DNA from: Pedobacter sp.
GTDB lineage: Bacteria; Bacteroidota; Bacteroidia; Sphingobacteriales; Sphingobacteriaceae
Assembly: GCA_008015505.1 (NCBI GenBank)
Contig: SSFR01000014.1
Span: 62,001-126,000 of the forward strand
Direction of reading: 5' to 3'
DNA length: 64,000 nucleotides
The notes under the pieces were generated by a model. The model saw only the letters and a program-made list of their open reading frames with translations. It was not told the DNA's origin and searched no databases. A program made the translations under genes and the position numbers. Below, piece by piece: positions 8,815 through 17,691 of this stretch; positions within the stretch are counted from its first letter, which is position 1; each line of letters begins with the position of its first letter.

Positions 8815-9600
8815 ATGGCGATAATCACCTTAACTACTGACCTTGGAAACAAGGATTTCTATCAAGCAGTGCTTAAGGGTACTATTTTAAGCCTGTTTCA
8901 AGAGGCAAAAATTATTGACATTACACACGAAATCCCAGCTTTTAATATTCCTCAAGCTGCTTTTGTTTTAAAAAATGCTTTTCATTATTTCCCCAAATCA
9001 ACCGTTCATCTCATAGGTATTGATTCCATTTTTAATGAAAATGGCCGATATGTTGCACTAAAATATCATGACCATTATTTTATCGGAGCTGATAATGGTT
9101 TATTCTCACTCCTATTTGATGAGAGCCCCTCAGAAATGGTTGAACTGACTATTTTGCAAGACCTCAAACTACTCCACTTTCCACTATCAGATATCCTAAC
9201 CAAAGCTGCAGTACATCTTGCTCAAGGTGGAATATTAACCGATATTGGCCTACCGATACAAACCTTGGTAGAAAAAATCAGTTTGCATCCGGTGATCGAA
9301 CAAGATACAATTAGAGGAAGTGTGATTTACATCGATTCTTTCCAAAATGTGATCACCAACATTACCAAAAATATTTTCACCAAGGTTCAACGCGACCGCA
9401 GTTTCACATTGTTCTTCAAAAGAAACGAATCTATTTCACAGCTAAGTTGGCATTATAATGAGGTTCCAGAAGGCGAAAATCTATGTCTATTTGGCATAAG
9501 CAATCATCTTGAAATTGCTATCAATAAAGGTAATGCCAGCGAATTACTTGGTCTTAAACTAGGGGATATTGTTCGTATTGAATTCCACAAAAACAATTAA
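8815..9600 (+). CDS. SAM hydroxide adenosyltransferase / SAM-dependent halogenase family protein
   Basis: Member of the DUF62 (fluorinase/chlorinase-like) family. Most bacterial members hydrolyse S-adenosylmethionine to adenosine and methionine. The 261-residue protein has the N-terminal signature TLTTDLGNKDFY, then DITHEIPAFNIPQAAFVLKN, FIGADNGLFSLL, and the C-terminal barrel signature GSVIYIDSFQNVITNI. The simple hydroxide-transferring activity is more likely than halogenation in an isolated gene. It is transcribed away from phoH, and no secondary-metabolite genes are near. Confidence 0.88.
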   Translation: MAIITLTTDLGNKDFYQAVLKGTILSLFQEAKIIDITHEIPAFNIPQAAFVLKNAFHYFPKSTVHLIGIDSIFNENGRYVALKYHDHYFIGADNGLFSLLFDESPSEMVELTILQDLKLLHFPLSDILTKAAVHLAQGGILTDIGLPIQTLVEKISLHPVIEQDTIRGSVIYIDSFQNVITNITKNIFTKVQRDRSFTLFFKRNESISQLSWHYNEVPEGENLCLFGISNHLEIAINKGNASELLGLKLGDIVRIEFHKNN

Positions 9601-9674
9601 CACCTAGCTTGAGTATTGATTATTAATGTTTTATAGAAACTAAAAGCTGCAACATAAAGAGGAAAAGTACTTCT

Positions 9675-9682
9675 TATATTTG
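9675..9682 (+). promoter_or_regulatory. Predicted -7 promoter box for glnS
   Basis: TAtaTTTG is a perfect match to the Bacteroidota -7 consensus, 27 bp before the glnS ATG. The region 19-20 bp upstream has no good TTTG, so this is a partial promoter call. Confidence 0.4.
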
Positions 9683-9709
9683 CGCTGGCAAGATGGATAT
9701 TGAAATTTT

Positions 9710-11380
9710 ATGACTGAAGAAAAATCATTAAACTTCCTAGAGGAAATTATTGAACAGGATATTGAAAATAACAAACATGGTGGTCGAGTACTCACGCGTT
9801 TTCCTCCCGAACCTAATGGATATTTGCATATTGGCCATGCCAAATCCATTTGTTTAAATTTTGGCCTTGGACAAAAGTACAAGGGAAAAACCAATCTTCG
9901 CTTTGATGACACCAACCCTTCAACCGAAGAAGTTGAATATATCGACAGCATTAAAACTGATGTTCGCTGGCTTGGCTTTCAATGGGATCAGGAACTTTAC
10001 GCCTCTGATTATTTTGAACAGCTTTATTCCTTTGCAGTCACACTCATTAAAAAGAATCTGGCTTATGTAGATGACAGCACGGCTGAAGAAATTGCTCTAG
10101 CAAAAGGTACCCCTACCGAGCCAGGAGTTCCAACCCACTATCGCGCACGAAGCATTGAAGAAAATTTGAAGCTTTTTGAAGAAATGCGCGCAGGAAAGTA
10201 TCCAGATGGAGCCAAAGTACTTCGGGCAAAAATTGATCTATCTTCCCCCAATATGCACATGCGCGATCCCCTGCTCTATCGCATCAAGCATGTACATCAT
10301 CATCGCACAAACAATAACTGGTGCATTTATCCCATGTATGATTTTGCCCATGGACAGTCGGATGCTATTGAAAAAATTACACATTCGATCTGTACCCTTG
10401 AATTTATCCCACACCGCGCACTCTATGAATGGTTTATTGAGAAATTAGATTTATTCCCCTCAAAACAGTATGAGTTTGCTCGTCTGAACATGACTTATAC
10501 TGTGATGAGTAAACGAAAGCTACTACAATTAGTCAATGAGCGTCATGTAAATTCCTGGGATGACCCCCGAATGCCAACCATTAGTGGTTTACGTCGGCGT
10601 GGATATACGCCACAATCTATTCGTAATTTTTGTGAACGCATTGGTGTGGCTAAAAGAGAAAATAATATCGATGTGGGTTTATTGGAATTTTGCATTCGCG
10701 AAGACTTGAATCTATCTGCATGGCGTCGTATGGTAGTACTTGATCCTATTAAACTGATCATTACCAACTACCCCGAAGGAAAAGAAGAGCTCCTACAAAG
10801 TGAAAACAATCCCGAAGCACAAAACGGCGATGGATTCCGGAACATTCCATTTAGTAAAACGCTTTGGATCGAGAGAGAAGATTTCATGGAAAACCCACCA
10901 AAGAAATTTTTTCGCTTGGGCCTCAACTTGATGGTACGACTAAAGAGTGCATACATTATCAAATGTGAAAATTTCGTAAAAGATGAAGCTGGAAATATCC
11001 GTGAAATTCATTGTACCTACATTCCCGAATCAAAAAGTGGAAACGATACAAGTGGTATTCATGTCAAAGGAACGATCCACTGGGTAAGTATTGCACATGC
11101 TAAAACTGCTGAAATTCGTTTATACGACCGCTTATTCCAAGTAGAAAATCCTGCTAATGAGGAGGGTGACTTCAAGGATTACATCAATCCAAACAGCCTA
11201 CAAATAATCTCTAAGGCATACATTGAACCTGACTTGGCTACTACTAATAATAATCGTCCATACCAATTTATCCGCAAAGGATATTTTGTATTAGATACAG
11301 ACTCCAAACCAGGCCATCTGATTTTCAATCGTACAGTAACACTCAAAGATACTTGGGCCAAAGTGATAGAAAAAAAATAA
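9710..11380 (+). CDS. glnS: Glutaminyl-tRNA synthetase
   Basis: Class I synthetase charging tRNA-Gln. 556 residues, matching the usual 550-560. The HIGH motif appears in FPPEPNGYLHIGHAKS at about residues 26-41. NLRFDDTNP follows, and the KMSKS-type loop is VMSKRKL at about 266-272. The C-terminal two beta-barrel anticodon-binding region starts near 340 and includes HVKGTIHWVS and FNRTVTLKDTW. Its presence implies direct glutaminylation rather than reliance on GatCAB for tRNA-Gln. Monocistronic by spacing. Confidence 0.97.
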   Translation: MTEEKSLNFLEEIIEQDIENNKHGGRVLTRFPPEPNGYLHIGHAKSICLNFGLGQKYKGKTNLRFDDTNPSTEEVEYIDSIKTDVRWLGFQWDQELYASDYFEQLYSFAVTLIKKNLAYVDDSTAEEIALAKGTPTEPGVPTHYRARSIEENLKLFEEMRAGKYPDGAKVLRAKIDLSSPNMHMRDPLLYRIKHVHHHRTNNNWCIYPMYDFAHGQSDAIEKITHSICTLEFIPHRALYEWFIEKLDLFPSKQYEFARLNMTYTVMSKRKLLQLVNERHVNSWDDPRMPTISGLRRRGYTPQSIRNFCERIGVAKRENNIDVGLLEFCIREDLNLSAWRRMVVLDPIKLIITNYPEGKEELLQSENNPEAQNGDGFRNIPFSKTLWIEREDFMENPPKKFFRLGLNLMVRLKSAYIIKCENFVKDEAGNIREIHCTYIPESKSGNDTSGIHVKGTIHWVSIAHAKTAEIRLYDRLFQVENPANEEGDFKDYINPNSLQIISKAYIEPDLATTNNNRPYQFIRKGYFVLDTDSKPGHLIFNRTVTLKDTWAKVIEKK

Positions 11381-11460
11381 TTAAAGATCAACGTTTATTA
11401 TCTTTACATCTTATTAATTATTAATAGAATTAACACACTGTATTAATTAACATAAATTTC

Positions 11461-11871
11461 ATGTATCCAGAATATTTAGTAGCACCCATGCGTGAAGAAT
11501 TAACTAGCGTGGGATTTGAGGATTTAAAAACGCCAGAAGAGGTTGAACGAGCTATTCAATCCGAAGGAACTGTGTTCCTAGTTGTTAATTCTGTCTGTGG
11601 CTGTGCGGCTGCCAATGCCCGCCCAGCAGCCAAAATAGCGGCCGGATACAGTAAACATCCCGATAAGCTGATTACTGTATTTGCTGGAATGGAAAAAACT
11701 GCTGTTGAACAAGCAAGAACATATATGCTTCCTTATCCTCCATCATCACCTGCTATGGCTTTATTTAAAGATGGTCAGCTGGTACATATCATTGAGCGCC
11801 ACCAGATTGAAGGTAAACCTGCCAGAGCAATAGCTGACAATTTGATTCAAGCGTTTGACCAATATTGCTAA
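11461..11871 (+). CDS. BrxA/BrxB-family bacilliredoxin
   Basis: 136 residues of the YphP/YqiW family, thioredoxin-fold proteins that remove bacillithiol from mixed disulfides. The signature CGCA is seen in VVNSVCGCAAANARPA at about residues 48-56, with the family N-terminus MYPEYLVAPMREEL and the cis-Pro region PYPPSSPAMALF. Bacteroidota that carry this family often make bacillithiol, but no bsh genes are in the window, so the low-molecular-weight thiol partner is inferred. Stands alone between glnS and the convergent cdaA. Confidence 0.9.
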   Translation: MYPEYLVAPMREELTSVGFEDLKTPEEVERAIQSEGTVFLVVNSVCGCAAANARPAAKIAAGYSKHPDKLITVFAGMEKTAVEQARTYMLPYPPSSPAMALFKDGQLVHIIERHQIEGKPARAIADNLIQAFDQYC

Positions 11872-11923
11872 TTAAACAGGTTCTATAGCTTATAAAGTGC
11901 TAATGGAATACAAAAATTGGTTA

Positions 11924-12709
11924 TCAAAAATCTCTGGCTAGTATTTTTTCGAGCTCTGAAAAGCTAACATTAGTCTCTACCTTTCCCTGCTTCACATAGG
12001 CTATTTCGCCCGTTTCTTCAGAGATGATCAATGCACAAGCATCGCTCATCTCTGAAATACCAATTCCCGCTCGATGGCGCAAACCAAATTGAACAGGTAA
12101 TTGATTATTATCTGAAAGTGGCAAAATACAACTTGCACGCTTAATTTTATTATCCGAAATAATAACAGCCCCATCATGAAGCGGACTATTTTTTTGAAAA
12201 ATACTTTCTAATAAACGCTTAGAAATCTTAGCGTCGATTAGTTCACCACTATTTTGATAAAACTGCTCATCAAAATATTCTGCAAAAACAATCAACGCTC
12301 CTGTTCGACTTTTTTTCATACTCTTACAGGCATCAATAATTGGGTTAATTTGAAAGTGACTATTTTTCGCTATTTCTGTTTTTCCAAAAAGAAACGACCA
12401 CCAAGCCTTGTTTTTTTGAGAAAAAGCGTTGCGCCCAATCAATAAAAGAAAACGCCTTATCTCTTGTTGAAAAACGACAATTAATGCAATAAAGCCTACA
12501 CTAACAAACCCCCCAAGTATCTCAGTCAGCAGACGCATATGAACCTGCTTCACCACCAAATACGCCAAGTAAAGAATTACTAAGCCCAACACAATATTAA
12601 GTGCAATCGTTTCACGAATCAAACTGTAAATGTAATACAGAATAATAGCTACCAATACGATATCAACGATATCCAAAAAACGCAAATTGAGAAAGCTAAA
12701 ATCAGGCAT
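11924..12709 (-). CDS. cdaA: Diadenylate cyclase CdaA
   Basis: Membrane c-di-AMP synthase, condensing two ATP. 261 residues. Three hydrophobic helices lie in the first about 95 residues (IVDIVLVAIILYYIYSLI, IALNIVLGLVILYLAYLV, VGFIALIVVF). The DAC domain follows with its two catalytic signatures, DGAVII at about 176 and RHRAGIGIS at about 207. The short C-terminal tail is typical. The partner regulator CdaR and glmM do not flank it, although a glmM lies at 45.6 kb. The ATG at 12709 is the only sensible start. Confidence 0.94.
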   Translation of the reverse strand: MPDFSFLNLRFLDIVDIVLVAIILYYIYSLIRETIALNIVLGLVILYLAYLVVKQVHMRLLTEILGGFVSVGFIALIVVFQQEIRRFLLLIGRNAFSQKNKAWWSFLFGKTEIAKNSHFQINPIIDACKSMKKSRTGALIVFAEYFDEQFYQNSGELIDAKISKRLLESIFQKNSPLHDGAVIISDNKIKRASCILPLSDNNQLPVQFGLRHRAGIGISEMSDACALIISEETGEIAYVKQGKVETNVSFSELEKILARDF

Positions 12710-12844
12710 ATTACATATTTATCGTAAGTAGACCAACTCAGTAATTGGAAAAGCAACCCTATGATAGTCCCAAAAATAACCGAATTTTTCCACGAAACAG
12801 CACGGCGTATTTGCATCTGCCACCCACAAAAAATTGATTATTTA

Positions 12845-12875
12845 TTTGGAATGCAAAACAAAAATTTTACTTTTG
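12845..12875 (+). promoter_or_regulatory. Bacteroidota consensus promoter for tRNA-His
   Basis: Exact TTTG (12845-12848), a 19-bp spacer, then exact TActTTTG (12868-12875). This is a complete -33/-7 match, ending 13 bp before the mature tRNA 5' end. It places the transcript start near 12882. Confidence 0.8.
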
Positions 12876-12888
12876 TGGCCTCTCACAC

Positions 12889-12963
12889 GGTGGCTGTAGC
12901 TCAGTTGGTTAGAGCATCGGTTTGTGGTACCGAGGGTCGTGGGTTCGAGCCCCATCAGCCACC
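12889..12963 (+). tRNA. tRNA-His (GTG)
   Basis: A complete cloverleaf can be drawn. The 7-bp acceptor stem is GTGGCTG/CAGCCAC. An extra G (-1) faces C73, the histidine identity pair. The anticodon stem TCGGT/ACCGA encloses the loop TTGTGGT with anticodon GTG. The T arm carries GGTTCGAGCCC. CCA is not encoded. A strong promoter precedes it and a terminator hairpin follows directly. Confidence 0.97.
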
Positions 12964-12968
12964 CGAAA

Positions 12969-12999
12969 ATAGCAAGTCAAAAAGACTTGCTATTTTTTT
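12969..12999 (+). terminator. Terminator after tRNA-His
   Basis: A perfect 10-bp stem (12969-12978 with 12984-12993, core AGCAAGTC/GACTTGCT) around an AAAAA loop, with a T run to 12999. It overlaps the 3' end of the convergent PorE-like gene and may serve both strands. Confidence 0.88.
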
Positions 13000-14879
13000 G
13001 TAATCTTAAATTCTGTTCTTCGGTTCATTCTCCTTCCTTCTTCTGTCGTGTTATCTGAGATAGGATAACTAGCACCATAGCCTTTATAGCTAAGCTTGGA
13101 TGAATTAATACCATTTAAAATCAAGTAATCATAAACAGATTTTGCTCTATTTTCGGAAAGTAATTGATTGGCTCCATCACTACCAATATTATCTGTATGT
13201 CCTTGAATCTCGATTTCAACATGAGAATTTTCAGTCAAAAAAGTGATCAACTCCCCCAATTCTATTTTTGATTCGGGCAAAAGATTATATTTATTGCTCT
13301 CAAAAAAGATATTATTCAATACTGCCTTTCTTCCCAATTCAATTTTCTGTAACGTCACAGTAATGCTAAATGGCTCTGAAAACTTCTCATCTTTTAACCT
13401 AAAATTTTCGGAATACAAAAGGTGCCCTTCTTTAGAAATTGCCAAAGAAAATGCCCCCCCAATACGCATCGTTGCTAAAAAATCCCCACTTTCTGAATCA
13501 GATAAATCATCAAAAACAGACTTGCCTGTACCCAAATCCGTGATTTGAATTTTTGCTTCCAATGGCTTTTGGGTATCCTGATCAACAATAACACCCTTTA
13601 CATAAGTCACGGGCTTTGGACGAAAAGGTTCTGTTAGATCAAAGGAATAAATATCTAGCTTACCAAAAGAATCTGCTCGATTGGCAGAATAATAAGCTGT
13701 TTTACCATCTCGACTAATAGAAAGCCCATTCTCTTCACCAAACGTATTAATTGGATAACCTAAGTTAATTGGCATACTCCATTGTCCCAATGAATCTAAC
13801 CGACTAATAAATAAATCATTTTTACCCAAGCCTGGCCAACCATTAGATGAAAAAAACAAGGTTTGATCATCTGGATGAATGAAAGGAGCCTGCTCGTCGT
13901 AAGGAGTATTAATAGAAGGACCTAAATTAACCGGTATAGACCATAAACCATCTACCCCAAGATCCGACTTCCAAATATCATATCCCCCCATTCCCCCTAA
14001 TCTATTACTCGAAAAATAAAGTGTTCGACCATTGGCACTTAGCGAGGGTTGAGACTCCCAAGCTTCTGTATTAATGGGTTCACCTATATTAAAAGGCTCA
14101 CTCCAACCTCCTCTTTCCCACTTAGATAAATAAATATCGCATCGACCCTTTCCATCTGGACGATTACACCCTGTAAAAAACAAATACACCCCATCCTGAG
14201 AAATACACTGTGCACCTTCATTATAATCGGTATTCAGGGTGTCACTTAAATATTCAGCCTTAGTCCATAGACTGTCTTTTTTAACACTCATGTAAAAGTT
14301 CTCCCCCTCTTTGGTCCGCCTAGTAAATATCATTTTTCTCCCATCAGCAGTTACTGAAGGGAAATACTCATCATCAGCTGTATTGATAGCTGCTCCCATA
14401 TTTAAGGGCTTAAATGGTACCGGACTTGCAACTGATTTTACACTAAATTCACAATCGGCTATATATTTAGCACATAATCTCCTACCAGCTTCCAGTATAG
14501 GATAAGATATGTATTTACGAAAATGTGTTAATGCTTTGGCATAATCACCTGTATTCAGCTCACTTTCAGCAATACCAAAATAGGTCAGAGGCAAAAAATT
14601 GGGGTCCAGACCTAGTACTTTTTCATAATTTTTTTTAGCGAGTGAATAAACTCCCAGCTTTCGGTAAATATCTCCCAACTGCTGATACGGGGTAATCATT
14701 GTGCTATCAAAATAAACAGCCTCATTCAACTGCTCGACAGCTCGATCATACGCCTGCTGTCCGATATATAAACTTGCTCGATCACAGGCCTTTTGAGCTA
14801 GATTCGTATTGATTCGTCTTTTCTGACCAAAAGCAAGTAAACTTATACTACCTAGCAGAAGTACAAAAAAATACTTCAT
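12990..14879 (-). CDS. PorE-like TPR / PD40 propeller / OmpA C-terminal envelope protein
   Basis: Peptidoglycan-bound periplasmic protein of 629 residues. In order: signal peptide (MKYFFVLLLGSISLLAFGQ), TPR helices at about 25-150, and five PD40-type blades at about 160-415, each with an SxDGxxxYFSSN-like strand. A carboxypeptidase-regulatory-like domain (KGVIVDQDTQKPLEAKIQI) follows near 425-510. Last is an OmpA C-terminal domain with QGHTDNIGSDGAN and SENRAKSVYDYL, which hold the Asp and Arg that bind peptidoglycan. This order matches PorE of the type IX secretion system. It lacks the lipobox cysteine of lipoproteins, and many paralogues of this architecture exist, so a T9SS role is only possible. 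The gene stands alone. Confidence 0.85.
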   Translation of the reverse strand: MKYFFVLLLGSISLLAFGQKRRINTNLAQKACDRASLYIGQQAYDRAVEQLNEAVYFDSTMITPYQQLGDIYRKLGVYSLAKKNYEKVLGLDPNFLPLTYFGIAESELNTGDYAKALTHFRKYISYPILEAGRRLCAKYIADCEFSVKSVASPVPFKPLNMGAAINTADDEYFPSVTADGRKMIFTRRTKEGENFYMSVKKDSLWTKAEYLSDTLNTDYNEGAQCISQDGVYLFFTGCNRPDGKGRCDIYLSKWERGGWSEPFNIGEPINTEAWESQPSLSANGRTLYFSSNRLGGMGGYDIWKSDLGVDGLWSIPVNLGPSINTPYDEQAPFIHPDDQTLFFSSNGWPGLGKNDLFISRLDSLGQWSMPINLGYPINTFGEENGLSISRDGKTAYYSANRADSFGKLDIYSFDLTEPFRPKPVTYVKGVIVDQDTQKPLEAKIQITDLGTGKSVFDDLSDSESGDFLATMRIGGAFSLAISKEGHLLYSENFRLKDEKFSEPFSITVTLQKIELGRKAVLNNIFFESNKYNLLPESKIELGELITFLTENSHVEIEIQGHTDNIGSDGANQLLSENRAKSVYDYLILNGINSSKLSYKGYGASYPISDNTTEEGRRMNRRTEFKITKK

Positions 14880-14992
14880 AAATTTTTTATCTATAAAAAT
14901 AAATTATTATAAAGTTAATAAAACTTCATAATCAAAGACAGATCTAACCCTTGAATAATCGACTAGCCGAAGAAACCAGCACATCTTGACTC

Positions 14993-15724
14993 TTAATTTT
15001 TTGTCGCTCTTAGCATTTCTCGTTTTCCTGGAGGACCTGGTACTTTTTCAATAGAAAAACCCATTTTTTTTAAAGACCGCTTCAAATGACCAGTAATCGC
15101 ATATGTAACAAATAACCCACCTGGTTTTAAAAACCTACAGGCATGTTCAATCGATTCAAAAGACCACATATCCGGTTGATGTATTGCCGAAAATGCATCG
15201 AAATAAATAATATCAAACCGTTGCTCCGACTGAAACGCCAACAAATAACAATGAGCTATCTGTAGTTGACAAAACTTATTGATACTCATCACATTATTAA
15301 CAGACAGTTCATATTTTTCTATAAACGAGTACCATAATTCATCAGAAATATAGTGCACATAGCCTGTTTGACAAACAAATGAGCTAGGCAGTGGAAAAGG
15401 CTCTATTCCAACATAATTCAAATTAATCCCATGAGTTAAACAAAAGTCGGCACTAAGCAGAAAATTCAATCCTGCACCTAGCCCCACCTCGAGTATGGCC
15501 AAATCGCTTTTATCTTGATCATTCAGAAAGTGCAATAATCCCTCATTCAAAAACACATGTCTACTTTCTTGCAAAGCACCATGTCGAGAATGATAGTGCT
15601 CACCTATTATCGTATTAAAAATCGTTGTAGATCCATCAGCTGTTTCCACCAGCTGTAAAGCATTTACTTGAAAATACTCATCTTGCTGCACCTCGCTCAA
15701 GCCATTTTGCCCATTTATTACCAT
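14993..15724 (-). CDS. mnmD: tRNA mnm5s2U methyltransferase MnmD-like
   Basis: Stand-alone methyltransferase half of MnmC (DUF752 family), which methylates nm5s2U34 in tRNAs for Lys, Glu and Gln. About 243 residues. Visible features are HYHSRHGALQESRHVF, the SAM-binding ILEVGLGAGLNFLL, the family block IIYFDAFSAIHQPDMWS, and the C-terminal RSLKKMGFSIEKVPGPPGKREML, where GPPGKREM is characteristic. The ATG at 15724 is used; ATG 15754 is possible but adds an unrelated segment. It overlaps the upstream rhodanese gene by 47 bp in another frame, so the two are co-transcribed. The oxidase half of MnmC is absent, as usual in Bacteroidota. Confidence 0.88.
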   Translation of the reverse strand: MVINGQNGLSEVQQDEYFQVNALQLVETADGSTTIFNTIIGEHYHSRHGALQESRHVFLNEGLLHFLNDQDKSDLAILEVGLGAGLNFLLSADFCLTHGINLNYVGIEPFPLPSSFVCQTGYVHYISDELWYSFIEKYELSVNNVMSINKFCQLQIAHCYLLAFQSEQRFDIIYFDAFSAIHQPDMWSFESIEHACRFLKPGGLFVTYAITGHLKRSLKKMGFSIEKVPGPPGKREMLRATKN

Positions 15725-16175
15725 AATAATGCACTTCAGAGGTTTGAACACCATTGACCTTATATACAGGGTTTCCTTGATTCACCCATTCAAATATTCC
15801 ACCATAAAGATTGTAGACGTGCTGATACCCCGCGTTCATTAATTTATCGCCAATATCATCCGCACGATTACCAATGGAACAGTATACAACTATGTTTGAC
15901 TCATAAGGGATGTCATAAACGCGACGCATATCGAACCAAAAATACCCCACATGGCGTGCGTTCTTGAGGTGACTAATAGCAAATTCTCTTGCTTCACGAG
16001 TATCCAAGAGATAGACATTTTGTCTATCTAGCTTTTTAAAATCATTAATTGAAATTGGTAAAACGTGTTTATGATAAAGGCTATCCAACATTTTTTCGAA
16101 TGCTGGATTTTTAATTTGTGCCATAAGGCCCCCACTTGAAAACAAAAAAATCAAGCTAATTAGGTGCTTATACAT
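15678..16175 (-). CDS. Exported single-domain rhodanese-like protein
   Basis: 165 residues with a signal peptide (MYKHLISLIFLFSSGGLMAQ), so likely periplasmic. The rhodanese fold shows VYLLDTREAREF and the active loop VVYCSIGNRADDIG, with the catalytic Cys at about residue 89. A C-terminal tail (YGNKWAKWLERGAAR) completes it. Sulfur transfer to an unknown envelope acceptor is the family expectation. It lies 13 bp downstream of the MBL-rhodanese gene and overlaps mnmD, making a three-gene sulfur-themed unit. The overlap is in a different frame and leaves both C- and N-termini plausible. Confidence 0.87.
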   Translation of the reverse strand: MYKHLISLIFLFSSGGLMAQIKNPAFEKMLDSLYHKHVLPISINDFKKLDRQNVYLLDTREAREFAISHLKNARHVGYFWFDMRRVYDIPYESNIVVYCSIGNRADDIGDKLMNAGYQHVYNLYGGIFEWVNQGNPVYKVNGVQTSEVHYYGNKWAKWLERGAAR

Positions 16176-16188
16176 TAAAGCTGATATG

Positions 16189-17532
16189 CTACTGTTTGGT
16201 GGAAAATTGAATTACTTGTTCACCCATATCTATCACAGGAACCCCCTTAATCTGCTGTGCAACAATACTCGCGCCCGCAGCAGAACGATACCCCCCAGCA
16301 CAATGCACCACTATGGGCCTATTCCTCGGAATTTCAGCCATACGTTCTCTAAGTTCAGGTAAAGGAATTGCAATCGCCGAATCGAATAGTTTACCCATTT
16401 TGACCTCAGATGTGTTTCGAATATCTACAATAGTAAATTTTTCAGGACCTGCTAAAAAAGTATCCATGTCAAATGGGGGGGTTACATCAGTATAATTATT
16501 CGGCATGACAAATGCCCCCTTAATCTGACTTTCATAGCCAATTTTAGCTGCTTTCCGGATCATCTGATCTAGCGTTTCTCCATCCAATGCAGTCAGATAA
16601 AATGGTTCATTCGGAGCGATAATAGAACCCAGCCAAGTCTCAAATTTACCCCCATCTTGCAAGTTAAAAGCATTTTTCAGATGCCCTGCTTTGAATTGCT
16701 CCTGCGGCCGAGTATCAATAATGATAGTTTGACTATCTAATGAATGGTCATTCGCTAAGCGAGGAACCGCAGCCACACTCGCTGCAAAAGAAGGGGCCCC
16801 TTTTTTATTCATAGTCACATCGTACCCAAAATATTTGGGTACAAATGGCTGATCAGCAGTAATATTTTTTACAAACGCTAACTCACTCATCAATTGAAGT
16901 GCGTAGTTCGTACGTAGTTCTTTTCCAATTGTGCTAAATAATTCAGGACTCATGCTTTTGCCACAGAGTGAGCCCGGCCCATGAGCGGGATAGACCAACA
17001 CATTTTCTGGCAAATGCATTAATTTTTCACGAGTGGAGTGATACATGGCTTTAGCCAGCTCTTCTTTTTTAGCTGTCAGATTACCCACATTCTCACGTAA
17101 ATCCGGACGTCCAACATCCCCCACAAAAAGTGTATCACCACTAAAAAGCGCATGCTCCTTACCCTGCTCATCTAGCAATAAAACACAAATACTGTCAGGG
17201 GAATGACCTGGGGTATTGATCGCTTTAAGCTGCACTTTTCCAACCCTTATCACATCTCCCTCATCAAATGAGGTATGTTCATAATCCGCACCCAATAAAT
17301 GACTCACATAAATGATGGCTCCAGTTTTTTCATGTATCTCCAGATGAGAACTTACAAAATCGGCATGGGGATGTGTTTCGATCACACCTATAATTTTTGC
17401 ATGATGCTGGCCTGCAAAATCAAAATAAGGCTGTGGATCGCGGGCAGGATCAACAAGCACCATCTGACCATCACTTACAATGGCATAAGATCCATGCGCC
17501 AACCCTTTATCATAAAATTGTTCAATGATCAT
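16189..17532 (-). CDS. MBL-fold hydrolase fused to rhodanese domains (persulfide dioxygenase-like)
   Basis: 447 residues. The N-terminal metallo-beta-lactamase domain (about 1-240) carries ETHPHADFVSSH, FSGDTLFVGDVGRPDL and VYPAHGPGS, the ligand set of ETHE1-like persulfide dioxygenases. Two rhodanese modules follow. The first (about 270-345) has IIIDTRPQEQF but no active-site Cys and is probably structural. The second (about 360-447) has VVHCAGGYRSAAGASI with a catalytic Cys. The function would be oxidising glutathione- or thiol-persulfide and passing on sulfane sulfur. The ATG at 17532 is chosen because a -7 promoter box lies just upstream of it. First gene of the sulfur cluster. Confidence 0.88.
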   Translation of the reverse strand: MIIEQFYDKGLAHGSYAIVSDGQMVLVDPARDPQPYFDFAGQHHAKIIGVIETHPHADFVSSHLEIHEKTGAIIYVSHLLGADYEHTSFDEGDVIRVGKVQLKAINTPGHSPDSICVLLLDEQGKEHALFSGDTLFVGDVGRPDLRENVGNLTAKKEELAKAMYHSTREKLMHLPENVLVYPAHGPGSLCGKSMSPELFSTIGKELRTNYALQLMSELAFVKNITADQPFVPKYFGYDVTMNKKGAPSFAASVAAVPRLANDHSLDSQTIIIDTRPQEQFKAGHLKNAFNLQDGGKFETWLGSIIAPNEPFYLTALDGETLDQMIRKAAKIGYESQIKGAFVMPNNYTDVTPPFDMDTFLAGPEKFTIVDIRNTSEVKMGKLFDSAIAIPLPELRERMAEIPRNRPIVVHCAGGYRSAAGASIVAQQIKGVPVIDMGEQVIQFSTKQ

Positions 17533-17562
17533 ATCTTTGCGGCAAATTGTTAAACGAAAACC

Positions 17563-17570
17563 CAAAGATA
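17563..17570 (-). promoter_or_regulatory. Predicted -7 box for the MBL-rhodanese operon
   Basis: On the minus strand the box reads TAtcTTTG, a perfect -7 match, 30 bp before the ATG at 17532. A T-rich run lies about where the -33 element should be, without a clear TTTG. It supports the downstream start choice. Confidence 0.5.
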
Positions 17571-17691
17571 AGGGGCTTTCATTAAAAAAATAAGGCTACT
17601 TGATTCTCTAAATTCGAACAACATATTATCCACCCAATAAATATATCCCAACCCTTTCCTTAGAGAGGGCTGGAGTGAGATTTTAAAATTT

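Noticed and set aside
8815..9600. Fluorinase or chlorinase in secondary metabolism
   Set aside because: No halogen-metabolite genes are nearby, and the family mostly hydrolyses SAM.
12761..13003. An open frame spanning the tRNA-His gene
   Set aside because: It runs through a tRNA, its promoter and its terminator, and its sequence is not protein-like.
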